48,659 bases of DNA, from NCBI GenBank assembly GCA_964401455.1, contig CAYNYI010000006.1:1-48659 (forward strand), read 5' to 3'. Shown here piece after piece: positions 24,409 to 32,798 of the stretch. The first letter of the stretch is position 1, and every line of letters begins with the position of its first letter. The notes beneath the pieces are model-generated. The model saw nothing but the letters and a program-made list of their open reading frames with translations, was not told the DNA's origin and searched no databases. Made by a program: the position numbers and the translations under genes. This DNA comes from CAYNYI01 sp964401455. Its GTDB lineage: Bacteria; Fibrobacterota; OXYB2-FULL-49-7; CAYNYI01.

Positions 24409-24816
24409 CTGAAACAGCAAATAATAAAAATCGCCACCCACGAAAGAGAAGCCCTTTACGATATCACCGGAGAAGTCAAGGCAGTGGTAAAACAAAGCGG
24501 TTTGAAAAACGGAATAGTAAATATCTATGTCAGAGGAGCTACAGCAGCCGTCATGATCCAGGAAAACTGGGACCGAAGCGTACAGACAGACGTCGTAAAT
24601 CTTATGCGGAAAATTATCCCAAACGGTGTCTGGGAGCATGACAAACAGGATGGAAACGGAGATTCTCATTTGAAGGCGGGGATTGTCGGACCTTCAGAAA
24701 CCGTGCCGGTCATCGACGGTTCGCCCGGTCTGTCAACATGGCAAGACATCTTTCTATGCGAGTTCGACGGACCAAGACAAACCAGAGAGATTGCAGTTAC
24801 AATTATTTCGGTCTAA
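24409..24816 (+). CDS. YjbQ family (UPF0047) protein with CTG start
   Basis: A YjbQ/UPF0047 protein: GIVNIYVRGATAAVMIQENWD, then DSHLKAGIVGPSETVPVIDG and a closing WQDIFLCEFDGPR. Family members show weak thiamin-phosphate synthase activity; the true role is unclear. A GTG at 24484 would remove the conserved first strand. CTG 24409 gives 135 residues, the family's usual length, with N-terminus KQQIIKIATHEREALYDIT, and has AGGAG at 24399-24403 with 5-nt spacing. The CTG start is therefore well supported. It follows the receiver gene by 11 nt and converges on the TlyA-type gene with a 14-nt overlap. Confidence 0.85.
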   Translation: MKQQIIKIATHEREALYDITGEVKAVVKQSGLKNGIVNIYVRGATAAVMIQENWDRSVQTDVVNLMRKIIPNGVWEHDKQDGNGDSHLKAGIVGPSETVPVIDGSPGLSTWQDIFLCEFDGPRQTREIAVTIISV

Positions 24817-24968
24817 ACCTGAATCGGCATAGATATTCGATATTTCCGGATCCCCCCTTAAAGGGGCTTTTCATTATTTCAGGAAATTCTTCAGAAAACT
24901 CCGCCAACCGCTCCCGTACTCCGCCGACAGTCGACTCCCTCAGAGCAATATCCTTTAAGACACCGTTT
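24803..24968 (-). pseudogene. out-of-frame 3' part of the TlyA-type methyltransferase gene
   Basis: In the -1 frame after the T5 run at 24966-24970 (A5 on the coding strand), the sequence continues as NGVLKDIALRESTVGGVRER, then LAEFSEEFPEIM and a terminal GNIEYLCRFRFRPK. This is what the C-terminus of TlyA-type proteins looks like (GGVVRDP...NREFLLHLR). With one extra A, a 243-residue protein of normal length results. Either an assembly indel, a true frameshift mutation, or -1 slippage on AAAA. Confidence 0.7.
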
Positions 24969-25533
24969 TTGCGACCTTTCCGGGACCGCATTCAAACTGA
25001 GGTTTAATAAGCGCGATGCAGTCTCCTTTACTTTTTACAAATTTCTCTACATGAGGAATAACTTTGCACAAAGAAATAAATGAAACATCAATGACAGCGG
25101 CATCAACTTTTTCAGGAAGTCGTTCGAGTTTCCTGATATTGGTATTTTCCATTAAAATCACACGTTCATCAGATGCCACAGAAGGTGCCATCTGACCGCT
25201 GCCGACATCAACCGCATAAACTCTTTTTGCTCCCTCTTTCAGTAGAAAATGGGTAAAGCCTCCGGTTGAACTCCCGGTATCAAGAAAAACCCTTCCGCTT
25301 ACTGGCATCTTGAATTTTCTGACGGCGGCCTCAAGCTTATTTCCCCCGCGGCTCACATAAAGCGAAATCTCCTCAATGCCTAAATTTTCTTTAATTGATG
25401 TTTTGGCGGAAGGCTTTTTTACAACCGACCCGTTGACAATTACTTTTCCGGATAAAATGAGATCACGGGCCTGCGGTCTGGTTTTAGCAAGGCCTTTTTC
25501 GACAAGAAGAACATCAAGCCGCAGCCGGCACAA
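24955..25533 (-). CDS. tlyA: TlyA-type rRNA (2'-O)-methyltransferase, frameshifted near the C-terminus
   Basis: A 192-residue frame from TTG 25533 that directly abuts the gcvPB stop, with AGGAGAAGG upstream. It has an N-terminal S4 RNA-binding domain (LDVLLVEKGLAKTRPQARDLILSGKVIVNG), then an FtsJ-type SAM fold: SRGGNKLEAAVRKF, FLDTGSSTGGFTHFLL, VYAVDVGSGQ, DVSFISL and LIKPQFE. TlyA enzymes 2'-O-methylate 16S and 23S rRNA; some members are called hemolysins. The frame stops at KTVS, about 50 residues short, and the missing end lies in the next frame. The catalytic core is intact before the break. Confidence 0.82.
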   Translation of the reverse strand: MCRLRLDVLLVEKGLAKTRPQARDLILSGKVIVNGSVVKKPSAKTSIKENLGIEEISLYVSRGGNKLEAAVRKFKMPVSGRVFLDTGSSTGGFTHFLLKEGAKRVYAVDVGSGQMAPSVASDERVILMENTNIRKLERLPEKVDAAVIDVSFISLCKVIPHVEKFVKSKGDCIALIKPQFECGPGKVAKTVS

Positions 25534-26991
25534 TCATCCTTCTCCTGCTTTGGGAAAGATATATTTCAGGACAGGCTTTTTAACAGCCCGTGCCTCGTCC
25601 AATCTCTTAACCGGAGTATTCAGGGGAGCGGCTGTTATTTTTTCCGGATCGGAGTCAGCTTCAGCCGCGATGTCAGCCATCACCCCGACGAACTCATCAA
25701 GAGTCTCAAGACTTTCGGTTTCGGTAGGCTCAATCATCATGGCCTCTTTCACTATAAGAGGAAAATATACCGTGGGGGGGTGCATGCCACTGTCTATAAT
25801 GCGCTTGGCAATATTAAGGATACTAATCCCCTTCTCTTTAAAAGGAGAACCGGAGACAACAAATTCATGCATACACTTTTCGCCGTAAGGAATACTGTAT
25901 AAACCTTTTAATCTGTTTAAAAGATAATTCGCGTTCAGAACCGCGTTTTCGCCCACTGCCTTCAGCCCCTCGTTTCCCATTGACAGGATATAAGAAAATG
26001 CCCGTATTATAACACCGATATTTCCGTAAAATCCCGTAATCCGGCCTATCGACTTCTCCGGACCGTCAGAAAGAATATATCTTCCACCCTTTTCCGATAT
26101 TACCGGACCCGGAAGATAGGATAAAAGTCTTTTTGAGACACCGATCGGTCCGGAACCGGGGCCGCCCCCACCATGCGGAGTAGAAAAAGTTTTATGAAGG
26201 TTTACATGTACGACATCAAACCCCATGTCGCCGGGCCTGCATTTACCAAGCACAGCGTTAAGGTTCGCCCCGTCATAATAAAGAAGGCCTCCGCCTTTAT
26301 GCACAATTGATGATATCTCCGAAATTCTGCTTTCGAAAATTCCCAGAGTATTTGGATTAGTAAGCATTATACCGGCGACATCATCGCCCATCATCTCTTC
26401 AAGGTCTTTTATGGAAACTTCTCCGTCAGCACTCGATGGTACCGTGGCAATGGAATAGCCGCAGAGAGCTGCGCTGGCCGGGTTGGTTCCGTGGGCTGAA
26501 TCCGGCACCAGCACCCGCTTTCTCTTTGTGTCTCCCCTGTCCTCGTGATACGCTTTAATAAGCATCATTCCCGCCAGTTCTCCATGAGCGCCGGCCGAAG
26601 GCTGAAGACAAAAATCCTCCATGCCTGTGATTTCCGATAATAAGGCCGCGCTTCTGTAAATTATCTCAAGCGTTCCCTGTGAGTCCTCAGGGTCGGCCAG
26701 AGGATGCAGACCCGTAAAAGAGGGCAGCGAAGCGGTTTCTTCATTTATTCGTGGATTGTATTTCATGGTGCAGGAACCAAGGGGATAAAAGTTGGCATCA
26801 ACACTGAAATTCATTGAGGCAAGACGTGTATAATGCCTCATAACCTCGCCTTCTGTAAGTTCTGGAAACTCCGCGGGGTTTTGGCGCATAAGGTCTTTCG
26901 CAGGAATTTGGAAATCATTCGGACAAAAATGCTCCTCGGGAAAAAAGCAACCCCTTCTTCCGCTTTTACTTTTTTCAAACACTGTTTTCAT
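25534..26991 (-). CDS. gcvPB: glycine dehydrogenase (decarboxylating) subunit 2, P-protein
   Basis: A 485-residue PLP-dependent half of the two-subunit glycine decarboxylase. The PLP Lys sits in VHVNLHKTFSTPHGGGGPG (about residue 270). QPSAGAHGELAGMM and DSAHGTNPASA are family signatures. Together with gcvPA it decarboxylates glycine and passes the aminomethyl group to lipoyl-GcvH. It overlaps gcvPA by 4 nt and is followed without a gap by the TlyA-type gene. Confidence 0.96.
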   Translation of the reverse strand: MKTVFEKSKSGRRGCFFPEEHFCPNDFQIPAKDLMRQNPAEFPELTEGEVMRHYTRLASMNFSVDANFYPLGSCTMKYNPRINEETASLPSFTGLHPLADPEDSQGTLEIIYRSAALLSEITGMEDFCLQPSAGAHGELAGMMLIKAYHEDRGDTKRKRVLVPDSAHGTNPASAALCGYSIATVPSSADGEVSIKDLEEMMGDDVAGIMLTNPNTLGIFESRISEISSIVHKGGGLLYYDGANLNAVLGKCRPGDMGFDVVHVNLHKTFSTPHGGGGPGSGPIGVSKRLLSYLPGPVISEKGGRYILSDGPEKSIGRITGFYGNIGVIIRAFSYILSMGNEGLKAVGENAVLNANYLLNRLKGLYSIPYGEKCMHEFVVSGSPFKEKGISILNIAKRIIDSGMHPPTVYFPLIVKEAMMIEPTETESLETLDEFVGVMADIAAEADSDPEKITAAPLNTPVKRLDEARAVKKPVLKYIFPKAGEG

Positions 26992-28337
26992 TTTGAGACC
27001 TCCCTGATTTGCGCGGCCAGGCTGTCAATCCCGGAAACAGAATTCATTTCCGTTACAGCAAAAAGGAAATGGTTCTCCATTTCTGGATAAAACCGGCCAA
27101 GATCCAGCCCCGGATATATTCCGATCTTTCTTAGATCACGGATGGCGGATGCGGTTTCCGGAGCAGCCTTCATTACAAATTCATTAAAAAAAGGTCCATC
27201 AAAAACGGGCTCCAACGATGTTTCATTACATAATTTTTCATAACAATATCCGGCCTTTTTCATGTTTACCGATGCAAGCCTTACAAACCCTTCGCTACCC
27301 AGCAGTGACAGATATACAGATGTCCGCAGCGCGCAAAGCGCCTGATTCGAACAGATATTGGATGTCGCCTTCTCTCTTCGTATATGCTGCTCACGCGTCT
27401 GAAGCGTAAGTACATAACCGCCGTTACCGTCTTTATCTTCCGTATATCCGGCAATACGGCCGGGCATCTTTCTCATAAAACGTGAGGACGCTGTAAAAAT
27501 CCCGAGATATGGACCGCCGAAATTAAGATGATTCCCGAGACACTGGCCTTCTCCGACGGCGATATCCGCTCCGGTCTCCCCGGGAGTTTTCAAGATACCG
27601 AGAGACACCGGATAAAAGACAGAAATAAAAAGGGGCCCCTTCTTCTTGATTTCGGCCGCTGATTCCGTAAGATCCTGAATACATCCGAAAAATGTGGGAT
27701 TCGGCATAATTACCGCCGCCGTTTCCGAATCGACCGCGGCGATGATTTTTTCTGTATCGGATTTTCCGCCCAGGTGCGGAACAGTTAAAGTCTCTATACC
27801 GAATTTGCCGCAATATGTATTGAGCACGCTCCTGTACACAGGATTAACGCTCCCGCAAATAACGGCCCTGTTTTTTCTTTTAACTCCGCAGGCCATGAGA
27901 ACAGCCTCGGCAAGAGCCGTGGCTCCGTCGTACATTCCGGCATTCGAAACATCCATCCCGGTAAGCATACACATCATGGACTGGTATTCAAAAATACTCT
28001 GCAACGTACCCTGGCTGGCCTCAGGCTGATAAGGTGTATAGGCAGTGAAAAACTTCCCCCTGGAAGATACATAGTCCACAGCCGAGGGGATATAATGGTT
28101 ATATGCTCCACCACCGAGGAAGGACATTTCTCCACCTCTATATTTGTTCTCTTTGGCAAGACGCCGCATTTCTCTTCTGACTGACTCTTCGGATTTCGGC
28201 CCGGGAATATTAAGCTCAGGCGCTTTAAGATCTTCCGGTATACAATCGAAAAAGTCGTCAATACTCTTTACACCGCATACGGAAAGCATCTCTTTTATGT
28301 CTTCCGGTGTATTGGGAATATAAGGAAAAGATATCAT
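26988..28337 (-). CDS. gcvPA: glycine dehydrogenase (decarboxylating) subunit 1, P-protein
   Basis: A 449-residue subunit of the split P-protein with the expected length. YIPNTPEDIKEML at the start, FLGGGAYNHYIPSAVDYVSSR, YTPYQPEASQGTLQ, and ADIAVGEGQCLGNHLNFGGPYLG are diagnostic. It lacks the PLP Lys, which is in gcvPB. Encoded between gcvH and gcvPB; it overlaps gcvPB by 4 nt, which favours equal amounts of the subunits. Confidence 0.96.
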   Translation of the reverse strand: MISFPYIPNTPEDIKEMLSVCGVKSIDDFFDCIPEDLKAPELNIPGPKSEESVRREMRRLAKENKYRGGEMSFLGGGAYNHYIPSAVDYVSSRGKFFTAYTPYQPEASQGTLQSIFEYQSMMCMLTGMDVSNAGMYDGATALAEAVLMACGVKRKNRAVICGSVNPVYRSVLNTYCGKFGIETLTVPHLGGKSDTEKIIAAVDSETAAVIMPNPTFFGCIQDLTESAAEIKKKGPLFISVFYPVSLGILKTPGETGADIAVGEGQCLGNHLNFGGPYLGIFTASSRFMRKMPGRIAGYTEDKDGNGGYVLTLQTREQHIRREKATSNICSNQALCALRTSVYLSLLGSEGFVRLASVNMKKAGYCYEKLCNETSLEPVFDGPFFNEFVMKAAPETASAIRDLRKIGIYPGLDLGRFYPEMENHFLFAVTEMNSVSGIDSLAAQIREVSK

Positions 28338-28361
28338 ATAATAAAAAATTCTTTAAAAAGT

Positions 28362-28739
28362 TCAGGAAACTATAGCACGGTATTCATCCGGGCTGAGAAG
28401 TCCGGCGGCTTCAGACTCATCGGAAAGTTTGATTTTCAGGATCCATCCCTCACCGTATGGATCGCTATTGACCGTTTCCGGGGAGTCAGCCAGCTTCTCA
28501 TTGATTTCTTCCACTGTACCGCTTAAAGGGCTGAAAAAATCCGAGGCGACCTTCACGGATTCGATTGTTCCCGTCTCCGCGAATTGTTCAACCGTCTCTC
28601 CGGGCTCCGGCATCTCTACAAAGACGACGTCACCCATTTCCGACTGGGCATAGTCAGTTACACCGACCAAAGCAACCCCGTCTTCTATTTTAACCCATTC
28701 ATGTTCTTTGGTATATTTAAGATTATCCGGTACATTCAT
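28362..28739 (-). CDS. gcvH: glycine cleavage system H protein
   Basis: A 125-residue lipoyl carrier. The lipoylated residue is Lys63 in ESVKVASD, within the usual GTIESVKVASDFFSPLSG turn; KEHEWVKIEDGVALVGVTDYA opens the fold. It shuttles the aminomethyl group between the P-protein and GcvT and is re-oxidised by dihydrolipoamide dehydrogenase, which is not in this window. It overlaps gcvT by 4 nt. Confidence 0.96.
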   Translation of the reverse strand: MNVPDNLKYTKEHEWVKIEDGVALVGVTDYAQSEMGDVVFVEMPEPGETVEQFAETGTIESVKVASDFFSPLSGTVEEINEKLADSPETVNSDPYGEGWILKIKLSDESEAAGLLSPDEYRAIVS

Positions 28740-29848
28740 ATTTTGACCTCCTGTTTTAATGAACCTTTCCGGTAAAAGGGAAGCTCTGTCTCCGAAGCCG
28801 GAAATTTTCTGTTTCTGACTTCCACCATGTATTCGGCTTCCGGTATCTCTTCAACTGACTCAGTCTTAACGTATCCGAGACATACGGGTTTTTTTAATGA
28901 AGGAGAAAAGGAACCGCTCGTAATAAAACCGACATCCCGGTCTCCGACGAATATGCGCGAGCCCTCTCGCGGAACACCGCGCCCTTCGAATATAAAAGCT
29001 TTTTTAAGAAGCTCCGGGCCATTTTCCTTCTCCTGTAAAAGGGCCTCTTTACCGATGAATTCATCCTTATTAAATTTAACGGCAAAATTAATACCCGCGC
29101 AGACAGGGGAAATTTTATCCGTAAGCTCGTGTCCGTATAGAGAATATCCCATCTCAAGCCTCAGAATATCCCTCGCACCGAGACCGGCCGGAACAAGACC
29201 GTAGTCCGTGCCGGCACCGGAAATAATATTCCATAATTCTGTTATAAAATCCGCTGGAGCGAAAAGTTCGTATCCGAGCTCTCCGGTATAGCCCGAACGT
29301 GAGATTATAATTTCCCTGTCCCCGATTTTTGTCCGCAGAAAACGGAAAAAACCAAGCTCACCGAACGGAGCGTTTGTAACCCGTTCCAATACAGCGGCAC
29401 TCTGGGGACCTTGTAGGTCTATTTTTCCTGTCTTTTGACTTATATCCTCAAGATCAACATCGGGGCCGGCGTTTTCTTTTATCCAGTCAAAATCTTTTTT
29501 CGTATTCGCGGCGTTGACAACAAGCATATACTTCTCATCAGAAAGTCTGAATATAATCAGATCGTCGACTGTCCCGCCCGAAGGAGTGCACATAAAAGTA
29601 TAATGACAGACGCCGGGCTTTAGTTTATTTATATCATTGGTGCAGATATGCGAAAGCGCGGCAGTGGCCCTTTTTCCGGAAATCAGGAATTCGCCCATGT
29701 GACAAATATCATAAAGCGCTGCTCTTTCACGTGTTGCGTTATACTCCGCAATTACGCCGCTGTACTGAACCGGCATCCTCCATCCGCCGAAATCAACAAT
29801 CCTTGCGCCGAGAGATTTATGTTTTTCAAAAAGAGGTGTTTTATTCAT
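28736..29848 (-). CDS. gcvT: aminomethyltransferase (glycine cleavage T protein)
   Basis: A 370-residue T-protein from ATG 29848 (NKTPLFEKHKSLGARIVDFGGWRMPVQYSG), the standard start; a longer hydrophobic extension upstream is not supported. MGEFLISG, DDLIIFR, LQGPQSAAVL, SRSGYTGELGYELF and the C-terminal barrel GFITSGSFSP are family motifs. It transfers the methylene group to tetrahydrofolate. First gene of the gcvT-H-PA-PB operon. No Shine-Dalgarno sequence is evident and no glycine riboswitch was recognised in the 117 bp upstream. Confidence 0.95.
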   Translation of the reverse strand: MNKTPLFEKHKSLGARIVDFGGWRMPVQYSGVIAEYNATRERAALYDICHMGEFLISGKRATAALSHICTNDINKLKPGVCHYTFMCTPSGGTVDDLIIFRLSDEKYMLVVNAANTKKDFDWIKENAGPDVDLEDISQKTGKIDLQGPQSAAVLERVTNAPFGELGFFRFLRTKIGDREIIISRSGYTGELGYELFAPADFITELWNIISGAGTDYGLVPAGLGARDILRLEMGYSLYGHELTDKISPVCAGINFAVKFNKDEFIGKEALLQEKENGPELLKKAFIFEGRGVPREGSRIFVGDRDVGFITSGSFSPSLKKPVCLGYVKTESVEEIPEAEYMVEVRNRKFPASETELPFYRKGSLKQEVKI

Positions 29849-29965
29849 GGCGGCAATAATATAAAAAATAAAGACCGTCTGAGGAAGCAATAATTTATTT
29901 TTTGATTTTCATATCATTTAAAATGTATTTTTTAAGCGGTTTACTTTATTCAGAAAAGGTGCCGG

Positions 29966-31069
29966 ATGAAAAAGCTAATCCTGTTTGCTTTACTTTCGCT
30001 AAACAGTATATTCGGAATAATTCCGTCAGTGGTCTCAACTGAAGACTTCGAACTCTTCAGATATATAAACCGGGCCGACTACATTTTTTCAGGAAGAGTA
30101 ACCGGAACAATAACCGAAATAATCGATTCCACTGCCAACTATATACCCGTCGGTGACGCCTTTGCAGAAGTCTCGGTGGCAAAAGTATTTAAAAAGACCG
30201 GCGAAGCACTTTCAGAATCCGGTAAAGCAATGGTAAGATTTCCCCGTTCCACTGATGAGGGTTTTCTTTATGAGCTTGTCGTAACAGGGAGCGCGCAATA
30301 TTTCCGCACAAATAACAGAGGCGTCTGGTTCGCAAAGAGAATTCCGGGAACAAATGTTTTAGAACCGGTCTCGGACAATTCTTTTCTACCCGCGAAATAC
30401 GCAAAAGTCATAGATGCCTATTTCGCAGACCCGGTAACCCTTAAAGAGGTTTCCAAACTGATTAACGACAATGACTCAAAAATAAGAAAAACAGTTCTGA
30501 AACTTGTAACTGCAGCCGGAACAGCCCCTCCGGAACCCGATTCGGGAACAGTCGCGTCTTTGTCCGGTAAGCTTTCCGAAGGTTCCATAATACAGATAGA
30601 CTCCATACATTACGCGCTGGACCTGATAAGGAGAACCCCCGGCAAAGCCTACTGCGGAACACTCGATTCTGTCCTTAAAAAAAGCGGAGATTACAGGGCC
30701 GAATGCATGGCTATGGAAATCATCGCGGAGAAAGTGTGTTCAGAAAACCTGCCCCTTCTAAAAAATTTTGTCGGCGCGTCATCTTCCTCTGAATCGGCGG
30801 AACTGGATTACAGCATACAGGCGGTAAGATCCATAGGCCTGATTGGCGGAAGAAAAGATGTGCCCTACCTAAAAGAAGAACTTGAAAAAACAGAAAAAAT
30901 GCCTGTAACGAAAGAAGTTGACGTTTCCGGTGAAAAGCTTCGGGCAGTAAACCTTAAAAGATATATGCTTCGAAGAGAACTTATAAGGGCTATTTTCGAA
31001 TTGTCCGGCAAAAAGGCCGAGTCTCTCTTCACAGAAGACATGATTGAAGAATGGAAGGCGGAAAAATAA
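29966..31069 (+). CDS. exported HEAT-like repeat protein of unknown function
   Basis: A 367-residue protein with a signal peptide (KKLILFALLSLNSIFG). The N-terminal half is beta-rich (DYIFSGRVTGTITEI, AEVSVAKVFKKTG) and resembles secreted proteins that start with an exported OB-like domain. The C-terminal half is alpha-helical with HEAT-like repeats (SKIRKTVLKLVTAAG; YRAECMAMEIIAEKV; DYSIQAVRSIGLIGGRKDVPYLKEEL). This suggests a periplasmic protein-interaction surface. No enzyme motif. Its TAATG junction with the next gene indicates co-translation. Confidence 0.65.
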   Translation: MKKLILFALLSLNSIFGIIPSVVSTEDFELFRYINRADYIFSGRVTGTITEIIDSTANYIPVGDAFAEVSVAKVFKKTGEALSESGKAMVRFPRSTDEGFLYELVVTGSAQYFRTNNRGVWFAKRIPGTNVLEPVSDNSFLPAKYAKVIDAYFADPVTLKEVSKLINDNDSKIRKTVLKLVTAAGTAPPEPDSGTVASLSGKLSEGSIIQIDSIHYALDLIRRTPGKAYCGTLDSVLKKSGDYRAECMAMEIIAEKVCSENLPLLKNFVGASSSSESAELDYSIQAVRSIGLIGGRKDVPYLKEELEKTEKMPVTKEVDVSGEKLRAVNLKRYMLRRELIRAIFELSGKKAESLFTEDMIEEWKAEK

Positions 31070-31443
31070 TGAGTTTGACCAGATTGAGATTAACAGCTCT
31101 ACTGATACCGGCATTTTTAACGGCATGCCTGTTCTTTTCCGGATGCGGTAAAGAAAAGCAGAAAAGCGACACCCCCAGGTACGTTCCCACGGAATGCAAT
31201 TTCTGCAAACAACATAACGAAAAACCCGAAGGCAAGTGTCTTTACTGTCTGGAAGAAGGGAACGGAGTCTGCTCTTTCTGCGAGGGAGTCGGAAAACGGA
31301 AAGTCGGCACAAAAGACAACTGGATTGAGGAAGAGTGCCCGTTCTGCAAAGGTTCCGGAAAATGCCATTATTGTGAGGGCTCCGGTGTATGCAGGGTGTG
31401 CGACGGAACAGGCAAACAGGACAAGGACAACTGGAAACGATAA
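31069..31443 (+). CDS. lipoprotein built of DnaJ-type CxxCxGxG zinc-finger motifs
   Basis: A 124-residue protein starting at the ATG that shares its A with the previous stop (TAATG). A lipoprotein signal ends at FFSGC (Cys26). The mature part has six CxxC pairs (43/46, 57/60, 68/71, 90/93, 99/102, 108/111). Four of them read CxxCxGxG (CSFCEGVG, CPFCKGSG, CHYCEGSG, CRVCDGTG), the repeat of the DnaJ cysteine-rich domain. There is no J domain. It may bind Zn or act on exported unfolded proteins or disulfides at the membrane surface; this is inference. Confidence 0.75.
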   Translation: MSLTRLRLTALLIPAFLTACLFFSGCGKEKQKSDTPRYVPTECNFCKQHNEKPEGKCLYCLEEGNGVCSFCEGVGKRKVGTKDNWIEEECPFCKGSGKCHYCEGSGVCRVCDGTGKQDKDNWKR

Positions 31444-31444
31444 T

Positions 31445-31804
31445 ATGTCTCTAGAAAAAAACCTTAAAAAAGGCTATGCTGCCCTCAAAATAACAGACAG
31501 CGTCTTCATTCACCGCCAGGCGTCAGAATTTAAGAAGGCCTTTTCCGAATTCCGCGCACAGGGAATTTCAAACTTTGCCGTTGACCTTACGGAATGCAGC
31601 TACATAAGCAGCGAGGGGCTGGCGGCTGTTGCGGAAATGTGGAACTGGTGTCACGAGAAAGAAAACGGGCGTTTTGCCCTGGCCCTTTCCACGGAACCGG
31701 GAAATGAGATACGTTATCTTTTTGACATTATAGGACTTTCCGTGGCCATGAACGGTTATATTTTCTCTTCCGCCGGCGAAGCTGAAAGCTCTGTTTCAGG
31801 CTGA
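31445..31804 (+). CDS. STAS-domain protein (anti-sigma factor antagonist-like)
   Basis: A 119-residue single STAS domain. FAVDLTECSYISSEGLAAVAEMWNW is the SpoIIAA-type core, where intact antagonists have YIDSSGL; Ser55/Ser56 are candidate phosphorylation sites, and Glu replaces the residue before Gly. The start ATG 31445 follows the preceding stop by one base. Its position after two exported proteins is odd; no anti-sigma kinase is nearby, so the partner is unknown. Confidence 0.82.
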   Translation: MSLEKNLKKGYAALKITDSVFIHRQASEFKKAFSEFRAQGISNFAVDLTECSYISSEGLAAVAEMWNWCHEKENGRFALALSTEPGNEIRYLFDIIGLSVAMNGYIFSSAGEAESSVSG

Positions 31805-31907
31805 ATATACACTTTCAATCGCAAAATCCCCGGCAGAAAATAATCATAGAGATTCCATAAGATATTTATTTATTTTTGGCGGACATGCTTTAAAAAGAGA
31901 CTTAATA

Positions 31908-32798
31908 GTGGAATTCGAAAAATACGACCCTGACATAAACGAAGTTTCTCTGCCTGCAGATCATACCATAGAGAAAAATTTCGACAGCTTTGCCGATAAA
32001 AGTTTCGCCGACCGCATAAGCAGCCTGGAAAAAACCTATGAAAACGAGAAATCCGGAAATACTTTTTACAGCGATCTCGTTTTTTCTCTTTCAAGTATAA
32101 AACTCAGCGAAAAAAAAGCCCGCAGCGACTGGAAGAATATCCTTGAACATAAATTTTTCATGAGCGAGAAACTCGGCCGGAATGTAGGTATTCAGGTAGC
32201 GTGTCTCGACTATTATACAAATATTAAGCAATCTATGACTGCGCCCAGGATATTGGACATCGAAAGTTATAAACAAACAGTAAGACAGGCAATAACAGAC
32301 AGTCTTACCTATTGTTATACCAGGAAATATTTTAATTACAGACTGAGACAGATATTCACTCAGGCAAAAAACGACGAGACCGGCGCCTTTTCGCTAATAA
32401 TGCTTGATGTTGACTACTTCAAACAATACAATGACACCAACGGCCATATTAAAGGTGACCTTGCTCTTATACAGATATCAAGAATTATGAATGCGGTCGC
32501 TTCTCAAAAAGACATCATCTGCCGATACGGCGGCGAAGAATTTATTATAATTCTGCCTGAATCCGGATCGGAAAAAACGTTTACCAAAGCAGAACTCTTG
32601 AGAGAAGCCGTTTATGATTACCGGTTCAACGGAGAAAGAGAAATTCCGGGAAAAAGACTGACAATTTCTATCGGAACCTCAATATTTTTTCCGGAAATGG
32701 AAGACCCCGAAGAATTAGTCTCCAATGCCGATAAAGCACTTTTTTATTCTAAAGAAAACGGAAGAAACAGAACAACGGAGTATTCAAAAATTGGCTGA
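31908..32798 (+). CDS. diguanylate cyclase (GGDEF domain)
   Basis: A 296-residue cytosolic protein from GTG 31908. Residues 1-125 are helical without a known sensor signature. The GGDEF domain follows, with DSLTYCYTRKYFNYRL, LIMLDVDYFKQYNDTNGHIKGD and the active-site ICRYGGEEFIIILP, a fully competent GGEEF. No RxxD inhibition site is visible before it, so product inhibition is probably absent. It makes c-di-GMP, which the PilZ protein in this window could read. Its end overlaps the aroE start by 8 nt. Confidence 0.92.
   Translation: MEFEKYDPDINEVSLPADHTIEKNFDSFADKSFADRISSLEKTYENEKSGNTFYSDLVFSLSSIKLSEKKARSDWKNILEHKFFMSEKLGRNVGIQVACLDYYTNIKQSMTAPRILDIESYKQTVRQAITDSLTYCYTRKYFNYRLRQIFTQAKNDETGAFSLIMLDVDYFKQYNDTNGHIKGDLALIQISRIMNAVASQKDIICRYGGEEFIIILPESGSEKTFTKAELLREAVYDYRFNGEREIPGKRLTISIGTSIFFPEMEDPEELVSNADKALFYSKENGRNRTTEYSKIG

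Noticed and set aside
29849..29965. Possible glycine riboswitch before gcvT
   Set aside because: Only 117 bp of AT-rich sequence is available and no conserved riboswitch core or tandem aptamer was recognised.
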